NCBI GenBank assembly: GCA_964243295.1
Contig: CAXTEJ010000046.1
Location: 1 to 24,207 of the forward strand
DNA: 24,207 nt
Reading direction: 5' to 3'
DNA from: CAXTEJ01 sp964243295
GTDB taxonomy: Bacteria; Actinomycetota; Actinomycetes; Actinomycetales; Angustibacteraceae
Both the position numbers and the translations under genes were made by a program. The notes under the pieces were generated by a model that saw only the letters and a list, made by a program, of their open reading frames with translations, searched no databases and was not told the origin of the DNA. Below, piece by piece: positions 1-6,987 of the stretch (position 1 is its first letter; every line of letters starts with the position of its first letter).

Positions 1-1
1 T

Positions 2-71
2 GCCACCCGCGACTCGCCACCCGCGACTCGCCACCCGCCAGCTGCCACCCGCGACCCGCCACCCGCCGCAC
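2..71. repeat. 14-bp tandem repeat array, five copies
   Basis: Five consecutive 14-bp units (starting at 2, 16, 30, 44 and 58) share the 9-bp core GCCACCCGC. Units 1 and 2 are identical; units 3 to 5 differ only in the last five bases. The array ends three bases before the stop codon of the minus-strand gene at 74-835. It starts at the window edge, so it may be longer. A 14-bp period is not a multiple of three, so it is not a coding repeat. Confidence 0.9.
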
Positions 72-73
72 TC

Positions 74-835
74 TCAGCCGCGGGAGGCGAGGACGGCGAG
101 GTCCCGCTCGGCGTACGACCGGTGCTCCCACTCCTCGTTGAGGACGACGCGCAGGCAGTCGCGCACGGGCAGGCTGCGCGCCTCCCGCCACCCGGGCGCG
201 CGCACGCAGGCGGTGAGCCGGTCGAGGTCACCGTCGGCGAGGCCGGCGATCAGCGACCCGGCGCGCTCGAAGCGGCTCGTGCGCAGCTCGAGCACCTCCG
301 CCAGCGACGGGCGTGCGTCACGGTCGAACGGCACGGTGTCGTCGTCCATCTCCTCCCACGGCAGCTCGAGCCGGTGCCAGGGATAGGGGTCGTCGAGCAC
401 CACCCGGCTGACCCACGTGTCGGTCGCGAACGCCAGGTGCCGCAACGTCTGCAGGAACGACCACTCGCCGTCCACCCGCTCGTCCAGCGCGGACGCCGGA
501 AGGCCCCGCGCCCGCTCGACGGTGCCGTCCCACAGAGCGGCGAGCGCCGCCCACGCCCGCCGGAACCCGTCGGCGTCGACCGGCCGCATCAGCGCCCGCT
601 CGGGCTGACGGCGGTCGAGCTCGGCCTCGACGAGCGGCACGACGTCGACGCCGTTGACGTGCAGCCGCAGCACCTCGCCGCTGATGTCGACGTCGACGAG
701 CTCGACGCCCCGGAAGCGGGCTCCCGCCAGGTCGACGCCGCGAAAGGTCGCGCCACGCAGCGAGACGTTGCCGAACGTGGCGCCGTCCAGCCGCAGGTCA
801 CGAAACTGCTCGCCCGAGCGGTCGACGAGGCTCAC
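74..835 (-). CDS. Pentapeptide-repeat / DinB-domain protein
   Basis: 253 aa from a GTG start. Residues 17-48 carry short pentapeptide-type repeats (DGATF, RGATF, AGARF), followed by a linker with VNGVDVVPLVEAEL and a DinB-like four-helix region from about residue 90 to the end. Candidate metal-ligand histidines are H133 (in TLRHLAFATD) and H238 (in EEWEHRSYAE). The DinB/DUF664 superfamily includes mycothiol- and bacillithiol-dependent transferases and many proteins of unknown role; the substrate cannot be read from sequence. The start is the GTG whose last two bases form part of the TGA of the upstream DinB gene (GTGA overlap 832-835), so translation is probably coupled. Upstream sequence in this frame is arginine-rich shadow and was not used. 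Confidence 0.82.
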   Translation of the reverse strand: MSLVDRSGEQFRDLRLDGATFGNVSLRGATFRGVDLAGARFRGVELVDVDISGEVLRLHVNGVDVVPLVEAELDRRQPERALMRPVDADGFRRAWAALAALWDGTVERARGLPASALDERVDGEWSFLQTLRHLAFATDTWVSRVVLDDPYPWHRLELPWEEMDDDTVPFDRDARPSLAEVLELRTSRFERAGSLIAGLADGDLDRLTACVRAPGWREARSLPVRDCLRVVLNEEWEHRSYAERDLAVLASRG

Positions 836-1407
836 CAGCCCATCCACCAGCCGCCGGACGACGGTCGCCAGCCGGCCGGCGGGTCCTCGCCGACGAGCCC
901 GTCGACCGACTCGCGCAGCAGGTCGGCGTGCCCGGTGTGGCGGCCGTACTCCTCGAGCAGGTCGAACAGCAGTCGCCGCATGCTGGCGTGGCGCCCGTCG
1001 AACTCCAGCGCGACGGGCTGGTCGACGCCGCCGGCGGCCAGCACCGCGGCGAGCCGGGCCTGCGAGCGCTCGACGGCGCCGTCGTACAGGGCGTACAGCT
1101 GCTCGGGGCTGTCGGAGGCTGCGGACGTGAATGGCCAGTCGGAGCTGTCCCAGGTGCTGTAGTCCCACAGGTCGCCGACCGGCTCGCCCGTCAGCCGGGT
1201 CGTGTGCAGGTGGTCCTCGACGAATGCGAGGTGCTTGAGCAGGTTGCCGAGCGTGAGCTCGGAGCGGCCGACGCGCGCCTGCAGCCCGTCGCCGTCGAGG
1301 GCGTCGGCCTTCCAGCGGAACGTCGTGCGCATGCGGTCGAGGGCGCCGAGCAGGTGCTCGACCTCGGTGCCCGACATGGGTGGTTCCCAGGGGTGGTCAG
1401 TGCTCAT
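832..1407 (-). CDS. DinB / DUF664 family protein
   Basis: 191 aa. Family features are a helical bundle with histidines at H59 (in TLGNLLKHLAFVEDHL) and at H157 and H160 (in EEYGRHTGHADLLRE), the usual metal-ligand arrangement of DUF664/DinB proteins. Members are presumed thiol-dependent metalloenzymes, often mycothiol-linked in actinobacteria; the reaction is unknown. The ATG at 1407 was chosen because a TACGGT hexamer (1415-1420, minus strand) lies exactly 7 nt upstream, so the mRNA probably begins at this ATG. A second ATG at 1377 is possible but has no supporting signal. It is the first gene of a two-gene unit with the pentapeptide/DinB gene (4-bp overlap) and is divergent from a WYL regulator 62 bp away, a layout that suggests local regulation. 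Confidence 0.87.
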   Translation of the reverse strand: MSTDHPWEPPMSGTEVEHLLGALDRMRTTFRWKADALDGDGLQARVGRSELTLGNLLKHLAFVEDHLHTTRLTGEPVGDLWDYSTWDSSDWPFTSAASDSPEQLYALYDGAVERSQARLAAVLAAGGVDQPVALEFDGRHASMRRLLFDLLEEYGRHTGHADLLRESVDGLVGEDPPAGWRPSSGGWWMGW

Positions 1408-1414
1408 GCGGAGC

Positions 1415-1420
1415 ACCGTA
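1415..1420 (-). promoter_or_regulatory. Leaderless -10 element (TACGGT) for the DinB operon
   Basis: On the minus strand TACGGT fits the actinobacterial -10 consensus TANNNT and is separated by 7 nt from the ATG at 1407. This places the expected transcription start on the A of the start codon. No good -35 hexamer is visible. Inferred from spacing only. Confidence 0.5.
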
Positions 1421-1469
1421 GGAGGGAAGGCGGACGTTCTGCTTCCGCATGTGCTGGCAGGATTCTGGG

Positions 1470-2438
1470 ATGGACGAGTCACCCACCGCGCGGGCGCTGC
1501 GGTGCCTGGAGATCGTGCGCGACAACCCGGGCATCACCGCCGACCGGCTGGCCGAGCGGCTCGGGGTGACCGCCCGCGCCGCCCGCCGCTACGTCGCGAT
1601 CCTGCGCGAGGCCGGAGTCGACGTCGAGTCGCTGCGCGGCCCGTACGGCGGCTACCGGGTCGGCCGCGGGCTGCGGCTGCCGCCGCTGGTGTTCAGCGCC
1701 GCCGAGGCACTCGGCCTGGTGATGGCGGCGCTCGACGGGCACCACGACGTGACCGACACCGGCGACGCGGTCGGCATCGCAGTCGGCAAGCTGCTCAAGG
1801 CGCTGCCCGGCCCCGCCGCCGTGCAGGCGACGGCGCTGCGCGACGTGGCCGCCGCGGCCCCCGACCGCGCCGCCGCGCGTCCGGACCCGCAGACCACGAC
1901 GACGCTGGTGCACGCGTGCGCCGACCACCGGCGGGTGCGGCTGGACTACTGCTCCGAAGCCGGATCACGCTGGCAGACCGACGTCGACCCGTGGGGCGTC
2001 GTGGTGCGCCACGGCCGGTGGTACCTGCTGTGCCACGTGCCGGCGAAGGATGCGCAGCGCGCCTACCGCGTCGACCGCGTGCAGCGCGTCGAGACCCTCG
2101 CCGACTCATTCGAGCCACCGCCCGACCTCGACCCCGTCGGGCTGCTCGAGGACCTGCTGGCGGTCGGCTGGGAGTACGACGTCGAGGTGGTCTTCGACGC
2201 ACCCCTCGACCAGGTGCGGTGGCGCGTCGCCCGGTCGCTCGGTCGACTCGAACCGTTGGGAGACAACCGCTGTCGACTCATCGGCAGCACCGGCAACCCC
2301 TGGTGGTACGCCGAGCAGCTGGCGACCGTGTCGGTGCCCTTCCGCATCCTGGGCTGCCCCGAGCTGAGGGCGACGGCGCGGGCCGTGGCGATGCGGCTGC
2401 TCAGCTCGGTGGAGGAGGAGCCACGAGGAACGACGTGA
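1470..2438 (+). CDS. HTH / WYL-domain transcriptional regulator (YafY type)
   Basis: 322 aa from ATG 1470. An N-terminal winged HTH (about residues 8-65; TADRLAERLGVTARAARRYV is the helix-turn-helix, GPYGGYRVG the wing) precedes a WYL domain (about 145-215) that contains the diagnostic W184-Y185-L186 in GRWYLLCHV and the arginine-rich AYRVDRVQRVE. A C-terminal WCX-like extension covers about 235-316. WYL domains bind nucleic acid or small ligands and the proteins act as repressors or activators. It is divergent from the two DinB genes and is the obvious candidate to control them and itself. No clear ribosome-binding site precedes ATG 1470; an in-frame ATG at 1449 is an alternative. The 3' end overlaps the convergent acetyltransferase gene by 38 bp. 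Confidence 0.9.
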   Translation: MDESPTARALRCLEIVRDNPGITADRLAERLGVTARAARRYVAILREAGVDVESLRGPYGGYRVGRGLRLPPLVFSAAEALGLVMAALDGHHDVTDTGDAVGIAVGKLLKALPGPAAVQATALRDVAAAAPDRAAARPDPQTTTTLVHACADHRRVRLDYCSEAGSRWQTDVDPWGVVVRHGRWYLLCHVPAKDAQRAYRVDRVQRVETLADSFEPPPDLDPVGLLEDLLAVGWEYDVEVVFDAPLDQVRWRVARSLGRLEPLGDNRCRLIGSTGNPWWYAEQLATVSVPFRILGCPELRATARAVAMRLLSSVEEEPRGTT

Positions 2439-3159
2439 GCACCTGCTGGTCGACGAAACCCCTGCGGCGGTAAAGGATCTGCGGCCAGTCGTCGGCGTCG
2501 GCGATGAGGAACACCAGGTCGGCGTGGGCGATCGCGACGGCCTCGGCCAGCAGCGCGCTGGCGTAGCCGCGGCCGCGCGCCTCCTCGCGCGTCATGACCT
2601 CCTCGACCTGCGCGATCCCGTCGCGCACGAACAGGTCGGCGCGGGCGACGACCTCACCGTCCACGCCGCGGACGGCGAGGAACGTCGCGTCGACCGCACC
2701 CGCGAGGGTGTGGACGCGGTCGCCCAGCTGGCGGCAGACGTCGTCCGACCAGTCGGGCTGCTCGAGGTGCCAGTCGGCGGTGGCCACCCGCGCCCGCTCG
2801 TCGGGTGCGAGCGTCTCGACCGGCACGTGTGGCAGCAGGGGTGGGGCCGACCGCAGCTCGAGCACGACGTCGTGCGACACCACAAACCCGCCGTCCTGCA
2901 ACGGTTCCAGGAAAACCCCATCACCCTGCACGTCGACCAGCCGGTGGTCGTGCCCCCCGAGCAGCTCGGCGGCGGCCTCCGCGACCGCCGCAGGGGAGGC
3001 GGGCGACCACAGCAGCAGCCGGTTGTGGTCGTAGGCGGCCGGGAAGTGATCGTGCAGCACGCCGATGCCCCCGGGCACGTCGACGACGCGCGAGGCCCGG
3101 TCGCGGGCCACCTGCCGCAACCACTGGCGGACCCGCTCGTCAGCAGGCAGGTCGGTCAC
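2401..3159 (-). CDS. GNAT family N-acetyltransferase
   Basis: 252 aa from a GTG start that shares GTGA (3156-3159) with the stop of the nuoD-like gene. The C-terminal half (about 112-250) is a GNAT fold: the acetyl-CoA pyrophosphate-binding loop is EEARGRGYAS (192-201, R/Q-x-x-G-x-G/A pattern) and the late-strand motif is YRRRGFVDQQ (230-239). The N-terminal about 110 residues resemble a second, degenerate acetyltransferase-like region without a recognisable acetyl-CoA loop. The acceptor substrate is unknown. It is the last gene of the apparent ATPase-nuoD-acetyltransferase unit and overlaps the end of the WYL regulator by 38 bp tail to tail. A fold assignment is safe; nothing points to a specific function. 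Confidence 0.85.
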   Translation of the reverse strand: MTDLPADERVRQWLRQVARDRASRVVDVPGGIGVLHDHFPAAYDHNRLLLWSPASPAAVAEAAAELLGGHDHRLVDVQGDGVFLEPLQDGGFVVSHDVVLELRSAPPLLPHVPVETLAPDERARVATADWHLEQPDWSDDVCRQLGDRVHTLAGAVDATFLAVRGVDGEVVARADLFVRDGIAQVEEVMTREEARGRGYASALLAEAVAIAHADLVFLIADADDWPQILYRRRGFVDQQVLTSFLVAPPPPS

Positions 3160-4319
3160 TTGTCGACGTCGCCCACGACGAAGAACATCGACCCGAGGAT
3201 GGCCACCATGTCGCTCACCAGCGTGCCGGGCAGCAGGTGCGACAGCACCTGCACGTTGCTGAACGACGCGGTGCGCATCTTCAGCCGCCACGGCACCTTG
3301 TCGCCGCGCGAGACCAGGTAGTAGGCGTTGATACCCAAGGGGTTCTCGGTCCAGCAGTAGATGTGTCCCTCGGGCGCTCGCAGCACCTTGGGCAGCCGCA
3401 CGTTGACCGGCCCCTGAGCCAGGCGCCCCAGCTCGTCGACGCACGCCTCGGCGAGGTCGAGCGACACGTGCACCTGCTCGAGCAGGCACTCCAGCCGCGC
3501 GAGCGCGTCGCCCTCGGCGCGCGTCACCACCCGGCCGGGCCCACTGGGCGCGAACAGCTGCCCGTAGGCGAGGTACGGCTCGTCGCGCCGCAGGTCGATG
3601 TCGAGCCCGCTGCCGCGCGCGATCGGCCCGGTGACGCCGTACGACGCAGCGACCTCGCGCGACAGCACGCCGACGCCGCGAGTGCGGGCGTGGACGATCT
3701 CGTTGCCGACGATGAGTCCCTCGATGTCGGGCATGCGACGCCGAACCGCTTGCACCGCAGCGCTTGTACGGCGCAGCCAGCCTGCGGGCAGGTCCTGGCG
3801 CAAACCCCCGACGCGGTTGAGCATGTAGTGCACGCGCCCGCCCGACACCTCCTCCATGACCGCCTGCAGCTCCTCGCGCTCGCGGAAGGCGTAGAAGATC
3901 GGCGTGATGGCGCCGAGCTCGAGCGGGTAGGCGCCGAGGAACATCAGGTGGTTGAGCACGCGGTTCAGCTCGGCCAGCAGCGTCCGGGCCCAGACGGCGC
4001 GCTCGGGCACCTCCATGCCGAGCATGCGCTCGACGCCCATCACGACGCCCAGCTCGTTGGAGAACGCCGACAGCCAGTCGTGGCGGTTGGCCAGCACCAG
4101 AATCTGCCGGTAGTCGCGCACCTCGAACAACTTCTCGGCACCGCGGTGCATGTAGCCGATGATCGGCTCGGCGCGCACGATGCGCTCGCCGTCGACGACC
4201 AGCTGCAGCCGCAGCACCCCGTGCGTGGCCGGGTGCTGCGGCCCGATGTTGAGCACCATGTCCGCCGTCGCGAGGCCACCGGCCCCGACACCGACGGTGA
4301 GGGCGCGCGGCTCGCTCAC
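3156..4319 (-). CDS. nuoD: Orphan NuoD-like subunit (NADH-quinone oxidoreductase subunit D paralogue)
   Basis: 387 aa. It aligns with the 49-kDa/Nqo4 subunit of complex I from the N-terminal NIGPQHPATHGVLRL (24-38) to the C-terminal VVGDVDK, so it is full length apart from a short N-terminus. H29 and H33 of the HPATHG loop are present; H33 corresponds to the quinone-site histidine (Nqo4 His38). R59 in MHRGAEKLFE matches the arginine methylated in mitochondrial NDUFS2. The quinone-site tyrosine (Nqo4 Tyr87), expected 49 residues after that histidine, is W82 here (NRHDWLSAF). No [NiFe] CxxC motifs are seen. No other nuo gene is in the window. GTG start overlaps the ATPase stop (4316-4319). It may be an alternative complex I subunit or a hydrogenase-like relative with another role; orphan nuoD2-type genes are known in actinobacteria. 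Confidence 0.88.
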   Translation of the reverse strand: MSEPRALTVGVGAGGLATADMVLNIGPQHPATHGVLRLQLVVDGERIVRAEPIIGYMHRGAEKLFEVRDYRQILVLANRHDWLSAFSNELGVVMGVERMLGMEVPERAVWARTLLAELNRVLNHLMFLGAYPLELGAITPIFYAFREREELQAVMEEVSGGRVHYMLNRVGGLRQDLPAGWLRRTSAAVQAVRRRMPDIEGLIVGNEIVHARTRGVGVLSREVAASYGVTGPIARGSGLDIDLRRDEPYLAYGQLFAPSGPGRVVTRAEGDALARLECLLEQVHVSLDLAEACVDELGRLAQGPVNVRLPKVLRAPEGHIYCWTENPLGINAYYLVSRGDKVPWRLKMRTASFSNVQVLSHLLPGTLVSDMVAILGSMFFVVGDVDK

Positions 4320-5497
4320 CCGACCGCCTCGACGTCCGGCACGGGCGAAGCACGCCGCAGCGCGGTGTAGACCGAGGTGGGGGTCAGCACGCCGAGGTAG
4401 CGGTCGCCGGCCACCACGGGCAGCCAGCCGGCGTCGTGCTGCACGATCTCGGCGAGCGCACGGCGCAGGGAGTCGCCGACCTCGGCCGTCTCCTCGAACC
4501 GGTGCAGCCGCTGGGCGACGGTGCCCTCGCCGGCGGTGGTGTGGCGCAACCCGATCCAGCCGCGCAGCATCCCCTGCTCGTCGACCACGACGGCGAACTG
4601 CTCGCGGCTCGCCTCGATGACGACGCGCGCGCGGTCGAGACTGTCGGTGGGGGAGACCGTGCTGGGGTGCTCGAGGTCGACGGCCGTGATCGGGGTGACC
4701 GCGAGCCGGCGCAGCCCGCGGTCGGCGCCGACGAAGTCCGCGACGAACGCGGTCGCGGGCGCGCCGAGCAGCGTGGCGGGGTCGGCGACCTGCTCCAGGT
4801 GGCCACCCACGCTGAGCACCGCGATGCGGTCGGCCAGGCGCACGGCCTCGTCGACGTCGTGCGTCACCAGCAGCACCGTCGTGCCGAGCTCGCGCTGGAT
4901 GGTCGCGAACTGCGACTGGAGCCGGTCGCGCTGGATCGGGTCGACCGCGCCGAAGGGCTCGTCCATCAGCAGCACCGGCGGGTCGGCCACGAGTGCCCGC
5001 GCCACGCCGACGCGCTGCTGCTGGCCGCCCGACAGCTCGTGCGGGTAGCGGTCGCCGTACGTGGCGGCGGGCAGGCCGACGAGCTCGAGCAGCTCGTCCG
5101 CGCGCGAGCGGGAGCGGGCGTCGTCCCAGCCGAGCAGCTGCGGCACGGTCATCACGTTGCGGCGCACCGTCTGGTGCGGGAACAGCCCACCCGCCTGGAT
5201 GACGTAGCCGATGCGCCGCCGCAGCTGCACCGGGTCGACGTGCGTCACGTCGTCGCCGTTCAGCACGATCCGCCCGGACGTCGGCTCGATCAGCCGGTTC
5301 ACCATCCGCAGCAGCGTCGACTTGCCGCACCCGGACGGGCCCACGAGCGCGACGACCTCGCCGGCCCGCACCTGCAGGCTCAGCGACCCCACGGCCACCG
5401 TGCCGTCGGGGTAGGTCTTCCCGACACCCTCCAGGGAGATGGTCGTCGCGGGGGTAGCGTCACCGCCGTGGTCCTGGACACGCTCGGCGCCGGTCAT
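4316..5497 (-). CDS. opuCA: Osmoprotectant (glycine betaine/choline type) ABC importer, ATP-binding protein
   Basis: 393 aa. Walker A GPSGCGKST (53-61), Q-loop Q101, signature LSGGQQQR (155-162), Walker B VLLMDEP (175-181) and H-loop H213 are all intact. After the nucleotide-binding domain, residues about 265-390 form a paired CBS-domain region, typical of OpuA/OpuC-type ATPases, where it senses ionic strength or nucleotides. The ATG at 5497 has GAGGG 7-10 nt upstream on the minus strand and is the only in-frame start close to the domain. Its partners, the two permeases and the binding lipoprotein, lie divergently at 5468-7995. Its 5' end overlaps that of the first permease by 30 bp. Downstream it is coupled to the nuoD-like gene. 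The substrate class is inferred from the family; the exact ligand is not readable. Confidence 0.93.
   Translation of the reverse strand: MTGAERVQDHGGDATPATTISLEGVGKTYPDGTVAVGSLSLQVRAGEVVALVGPSGCGKSTLLRMVNRLIEPTSGRIVLNGDDVTHVDPVQLRRRIGYVIQAGGLFPHQTVRRNVMTVPQLLGWDDARSRSRADELLELVGLPAATYGDRYPHELSGGQQQRVGVARALVADPPVLLMDEPFGAVDPIQRDRLQSQFATIQRELGTTVLLVTHDVDEAVRLADRIAVLSVGGHLEQVADPATLLGAPATAFVADFVGADRGLRRLAVTPITAVDLEHPSTVSPTDSLDRARVVIEASREQFAVVVDEQGMLRGWIGLRHTTAGEGTVAQRLHRFEETAEVGDSLRRALAEIVQHDAGWLPVVAGDRYLGVLTPTSVYTALRRASPVPDVEAVG
5455..5460 (+). promoter_or_regulatory. Leaderless -10 element (TAGCGT) for the permease operon
   Basis: TAGCGT matches TANNNT and lies 7 nt upstream of GTG 5468, so transcription would begin at the start codon. 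The element sits inside the 5' coding region of the divergent ATPase gene. No convincing -35 box is visible. Confidence 0.5.
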
Positions 5498-6178
5498 GCG
5501 ATCACCCTCGCCGACGGGTGCCTCGCACGCAACGACTGGGTGTGCGGTGAGTACCTCAGCAGCCGTCGCAGCGAGCTGCTCGACGCCCTGGTGCAGCACG
5601 TCACCATCACGGTCGTCAGCCTGTTGCTGGCCGTGGTCGTCGCGGTGCCGCTGGCGCTGCTCGCCCGCCGGCTGCCGGTGCTGAAGCAGGTGGTGCTCGG
5701 CGCGTCGACGATCGTCTACACCATCCCGTCGCTTGCGATGTTCTCGCTGCTGCTGCCCTACACCAAGCTGTCGGCGCGCACGGTCGTCGTCGGGCTGGTG
5801 CTCTACTCCCTCACCGTCCTGGTGCGCGCCATGGTCGCCGGCCTCGAGGCGGTGCCCGCGGCGGTGGTCGAGTCGGCCGAGGGCATGGGCTACGGCCCGG
5901 CCCGGCTGCTGCTGCGGGTGCGCCTCCCGCTCGCGCTGCCGTCGATCATGGCCGGCGTCCGCGTCGCCGCGGTGTCGGCCGTCGCCCTGACCACCGTCGG
6001 GGCGATCATCAACTACGGCGGCCTGGGCAACCTGATCTACGACGGCCTGCGGACGGTGTTCAAGGCGCAGGTGCTCGCGGCGTCCGTGCTCTGCGTGCTG
6101 CTGGCGCTGGTGTTCGACGTGGTGCTGCTGGGCCTGCAGCGGCTGGCCACGCCGTGGCGACGGGGGAGGAGCGCATGA
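5468..6178 (+). CDS. opuCB: Osmoprotectant ABC importer, permease subunit 1
   Basis: 236 aa from GTG 5468. After a periplasm- or surface-side N-terminus with ARNDWVCGEYLSSR (20-33) come about five to six hydrophobic segments (about 45-66, 75-97, 105-128, 160-183, 205-225). The EAA loop that docks on the ATPase is at about 133-163 (VVESAEGMGYGPARLLL...LPLALP). BPD_transp_1 family, ProW/OpuCB type. The start is supported by a TANNNT hexamer 7 nt upstream; the alternative GTG 5540 would remove the CLARNDWVCGEY segment, which I recall as common near the N-terminus of actinobacterial homologues. It is followed, with an ATGA overlap, by the second permease. Two different permease genes imply a heterodimeric channel. 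Confidence 0.9.
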   Translation: MVLDTLGAGHAITLADGCLARNDWVCGEYLSSRRSELLDALVQHVTITVVSLLLAVVVAVPLALLARRLPVLKQVVLGASTIVYTIPSLAMFSLLLPYTKLSARTVVVGLVLYSLTVLVRAMVAGLEAVPAAVVESAEGMGYGPARLLLRVRLPLALPSIMAGVRVAAVSAVALTTVGAIINYGGLGNLIYDGLRTVFKAQVLAASVLCVLLALVFDVVLLGLQRLATPWRRGRSA

Positions 6179-6906
6179 GCTGGCTCGCGGACGTCGTCAC
6201 CTGGCTCGGCGACGGCTCGCACTGGTCGGGCCCGGAAGGGGTGACGCGCCTGCTGTGGCAGCACCTGTGGCTGTCGCTGCTCGCCCTGCTCGTCGCCGCG
6301 GTGGTCGTGGTGCCGGTCGGGCTGTGGCTCGGGCACGTCGGTCGCGGCGGCGTGCTGGCCCTCAACATCGGCAACATCGGCCGCGCGGTGCCGACGTTCG
6401 CGATCCTGGTGCTGCTGACGCTGGCGCCGTACCCCTTCGGGAACACCACCGCGTCGATCCTCACGCCGCTGGTGCTGTTTGCGATCCCGCCGATCCTCAC
6501 CAACACCTACGTCGGCGTCCGTGAGGTCGACCGCGCCGCCGTCGACGCCGCCCGGGGCATGGGCATGAGCGGCTGGCAGGTGCTGCGCCGCGTCGAGCTG
6601 CCGCTGGCCGCGCCGCTGATGGTGCAGGGCCTGCGCCTCGCCGGCGTCCAGATCGTCGCGACGGCGACCATCGCCGCGCTCGTGGGCTGGGGCGGGCTCG
6701 GCCAGCTCATCACGCAGGGCTTCAGCCGGCAGGACCAGCCGATGCTGCTGTCGGGCGCGGTGCTCGTGGCAGCGCTCGCGCTCGCGTTCGAGGGGGTCTT
6801 CGAGGTGGCGCAGCGGGCGGTGGCGCCGACGTCCGCTCGACAACCGTCCGTCCCACCTGCTGGACTGCGTGGCGCGGCTGCTGACGGTGGCGCGCTCGCG
6901 GGTTAG
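6175..6906 (+). CDS. opuCD: Osmoprotectant ABC importer, permease subunit 2
   Basis: 243 aa. The ATG at 6175 lies in an ATGA overlap with the first permease stop and is preceded by a strong GGGGGAGGAG ribosome-binding site. An N-terminal DWLGDGSHWSGPEG-like loop precedes about five transmembrane segments (about 31-55, 70-86, 92-110, 155-178, 190-212) and an EAA loop at about 121-152 (AAVDAARGMGMSGWQVL...LPLAAP). Same BPD_transp_1 subfamily as its neighbour but clearly a diverged paralogue. The C-terminal about 25 residues (from APTSARQPSVPP) are polar and proline/alanine rich and also contain the candidate promoter of the next gene. It works with the ATPase at 4316-5497 and the lipoprotein at 6988-7995. 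Confidence 0.92.
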   Translation: MSWLADVVTWLGDGSHWSGPEGVTRLLWQHLWLSLLALLVAAVVVVPVGLWLGHVGRGGVLALNIGNIGRAVPTFAILVLLTLAPYPFGNTTASILTPLVLFAIPPILTNTYVGVREVDRAAVDAARGMGMSGWQVLRRVELPLAAPLMVQGLRLAGVQIVATATIAALVGWGGLGQLITQGFSRQDQPMLLSGAVLVAALALAFEGVFEVAQRAVAPTSARQPSVPPAGLRGAAADGGALAG

Positions 6907-6909
6907 CCT
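6881..6909 (+). promoter_or_regulatory. Candidate promoter CTGACG-N17-TAGCCT for the binding-protein gene
   Basis: CTGACG (6881-6886, one mismatch to TTGACG) and TAGCCT (6904-6909, TANNNT) are separated by exactly 17 bp. The -10 includes the TAG stop of the second permease. Start of transcription is expected near 6916, giving a leader of about 72 nt. This would allow more binding protein than permease to be made. Confidence 0.5.
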
Positions 6910-6946
6910 GACGATCACCGGGCGCCTGCCGTGCCCGCCGGACACG

Positions 6947-6965
6947 CGCGGGGCTCTGCCTCGCG
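6947..6965 (+). other. Hairpin in the leader of the binding-protein gene
   Basis: CGCGGGGC (6947-6954) and GCCTCGCG (6958-6965) pair over 8 bp with one G-U and a 3-nt loop. The stem ends 8 nt before the AAGGTGG ribosome-binding site. It could stabilise a processed 3' message or tune translation; no T-tract follows, so termination is less likely. Confidence 0.4.
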
Positions 6966-6987
6966 GGACACAGAAGGTGGAACCACC

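Noticed and set aside
1..71. CRISPR array at the left edge
   Set aside because: Units are 14 bp with no unique spacers; repeats and spacers of CRISPR arrays are much longer.
122..1162. Long open frame on the plus strand opposite the DinB genes
   Set aside because: It is rich in Arg, Pro, Gln and Val-His runs typical of the antisense of GC-rich genes, matches no family, and lies opposite two recognisable domains.
2805..4370. 521-codon open frame antisense to nuoD and the acetyltransferase
   Set aside because: Low-complexity Arg/His/Gln-rich product with no recognisable motif; the opposite strand encodes clear conserved proteins.
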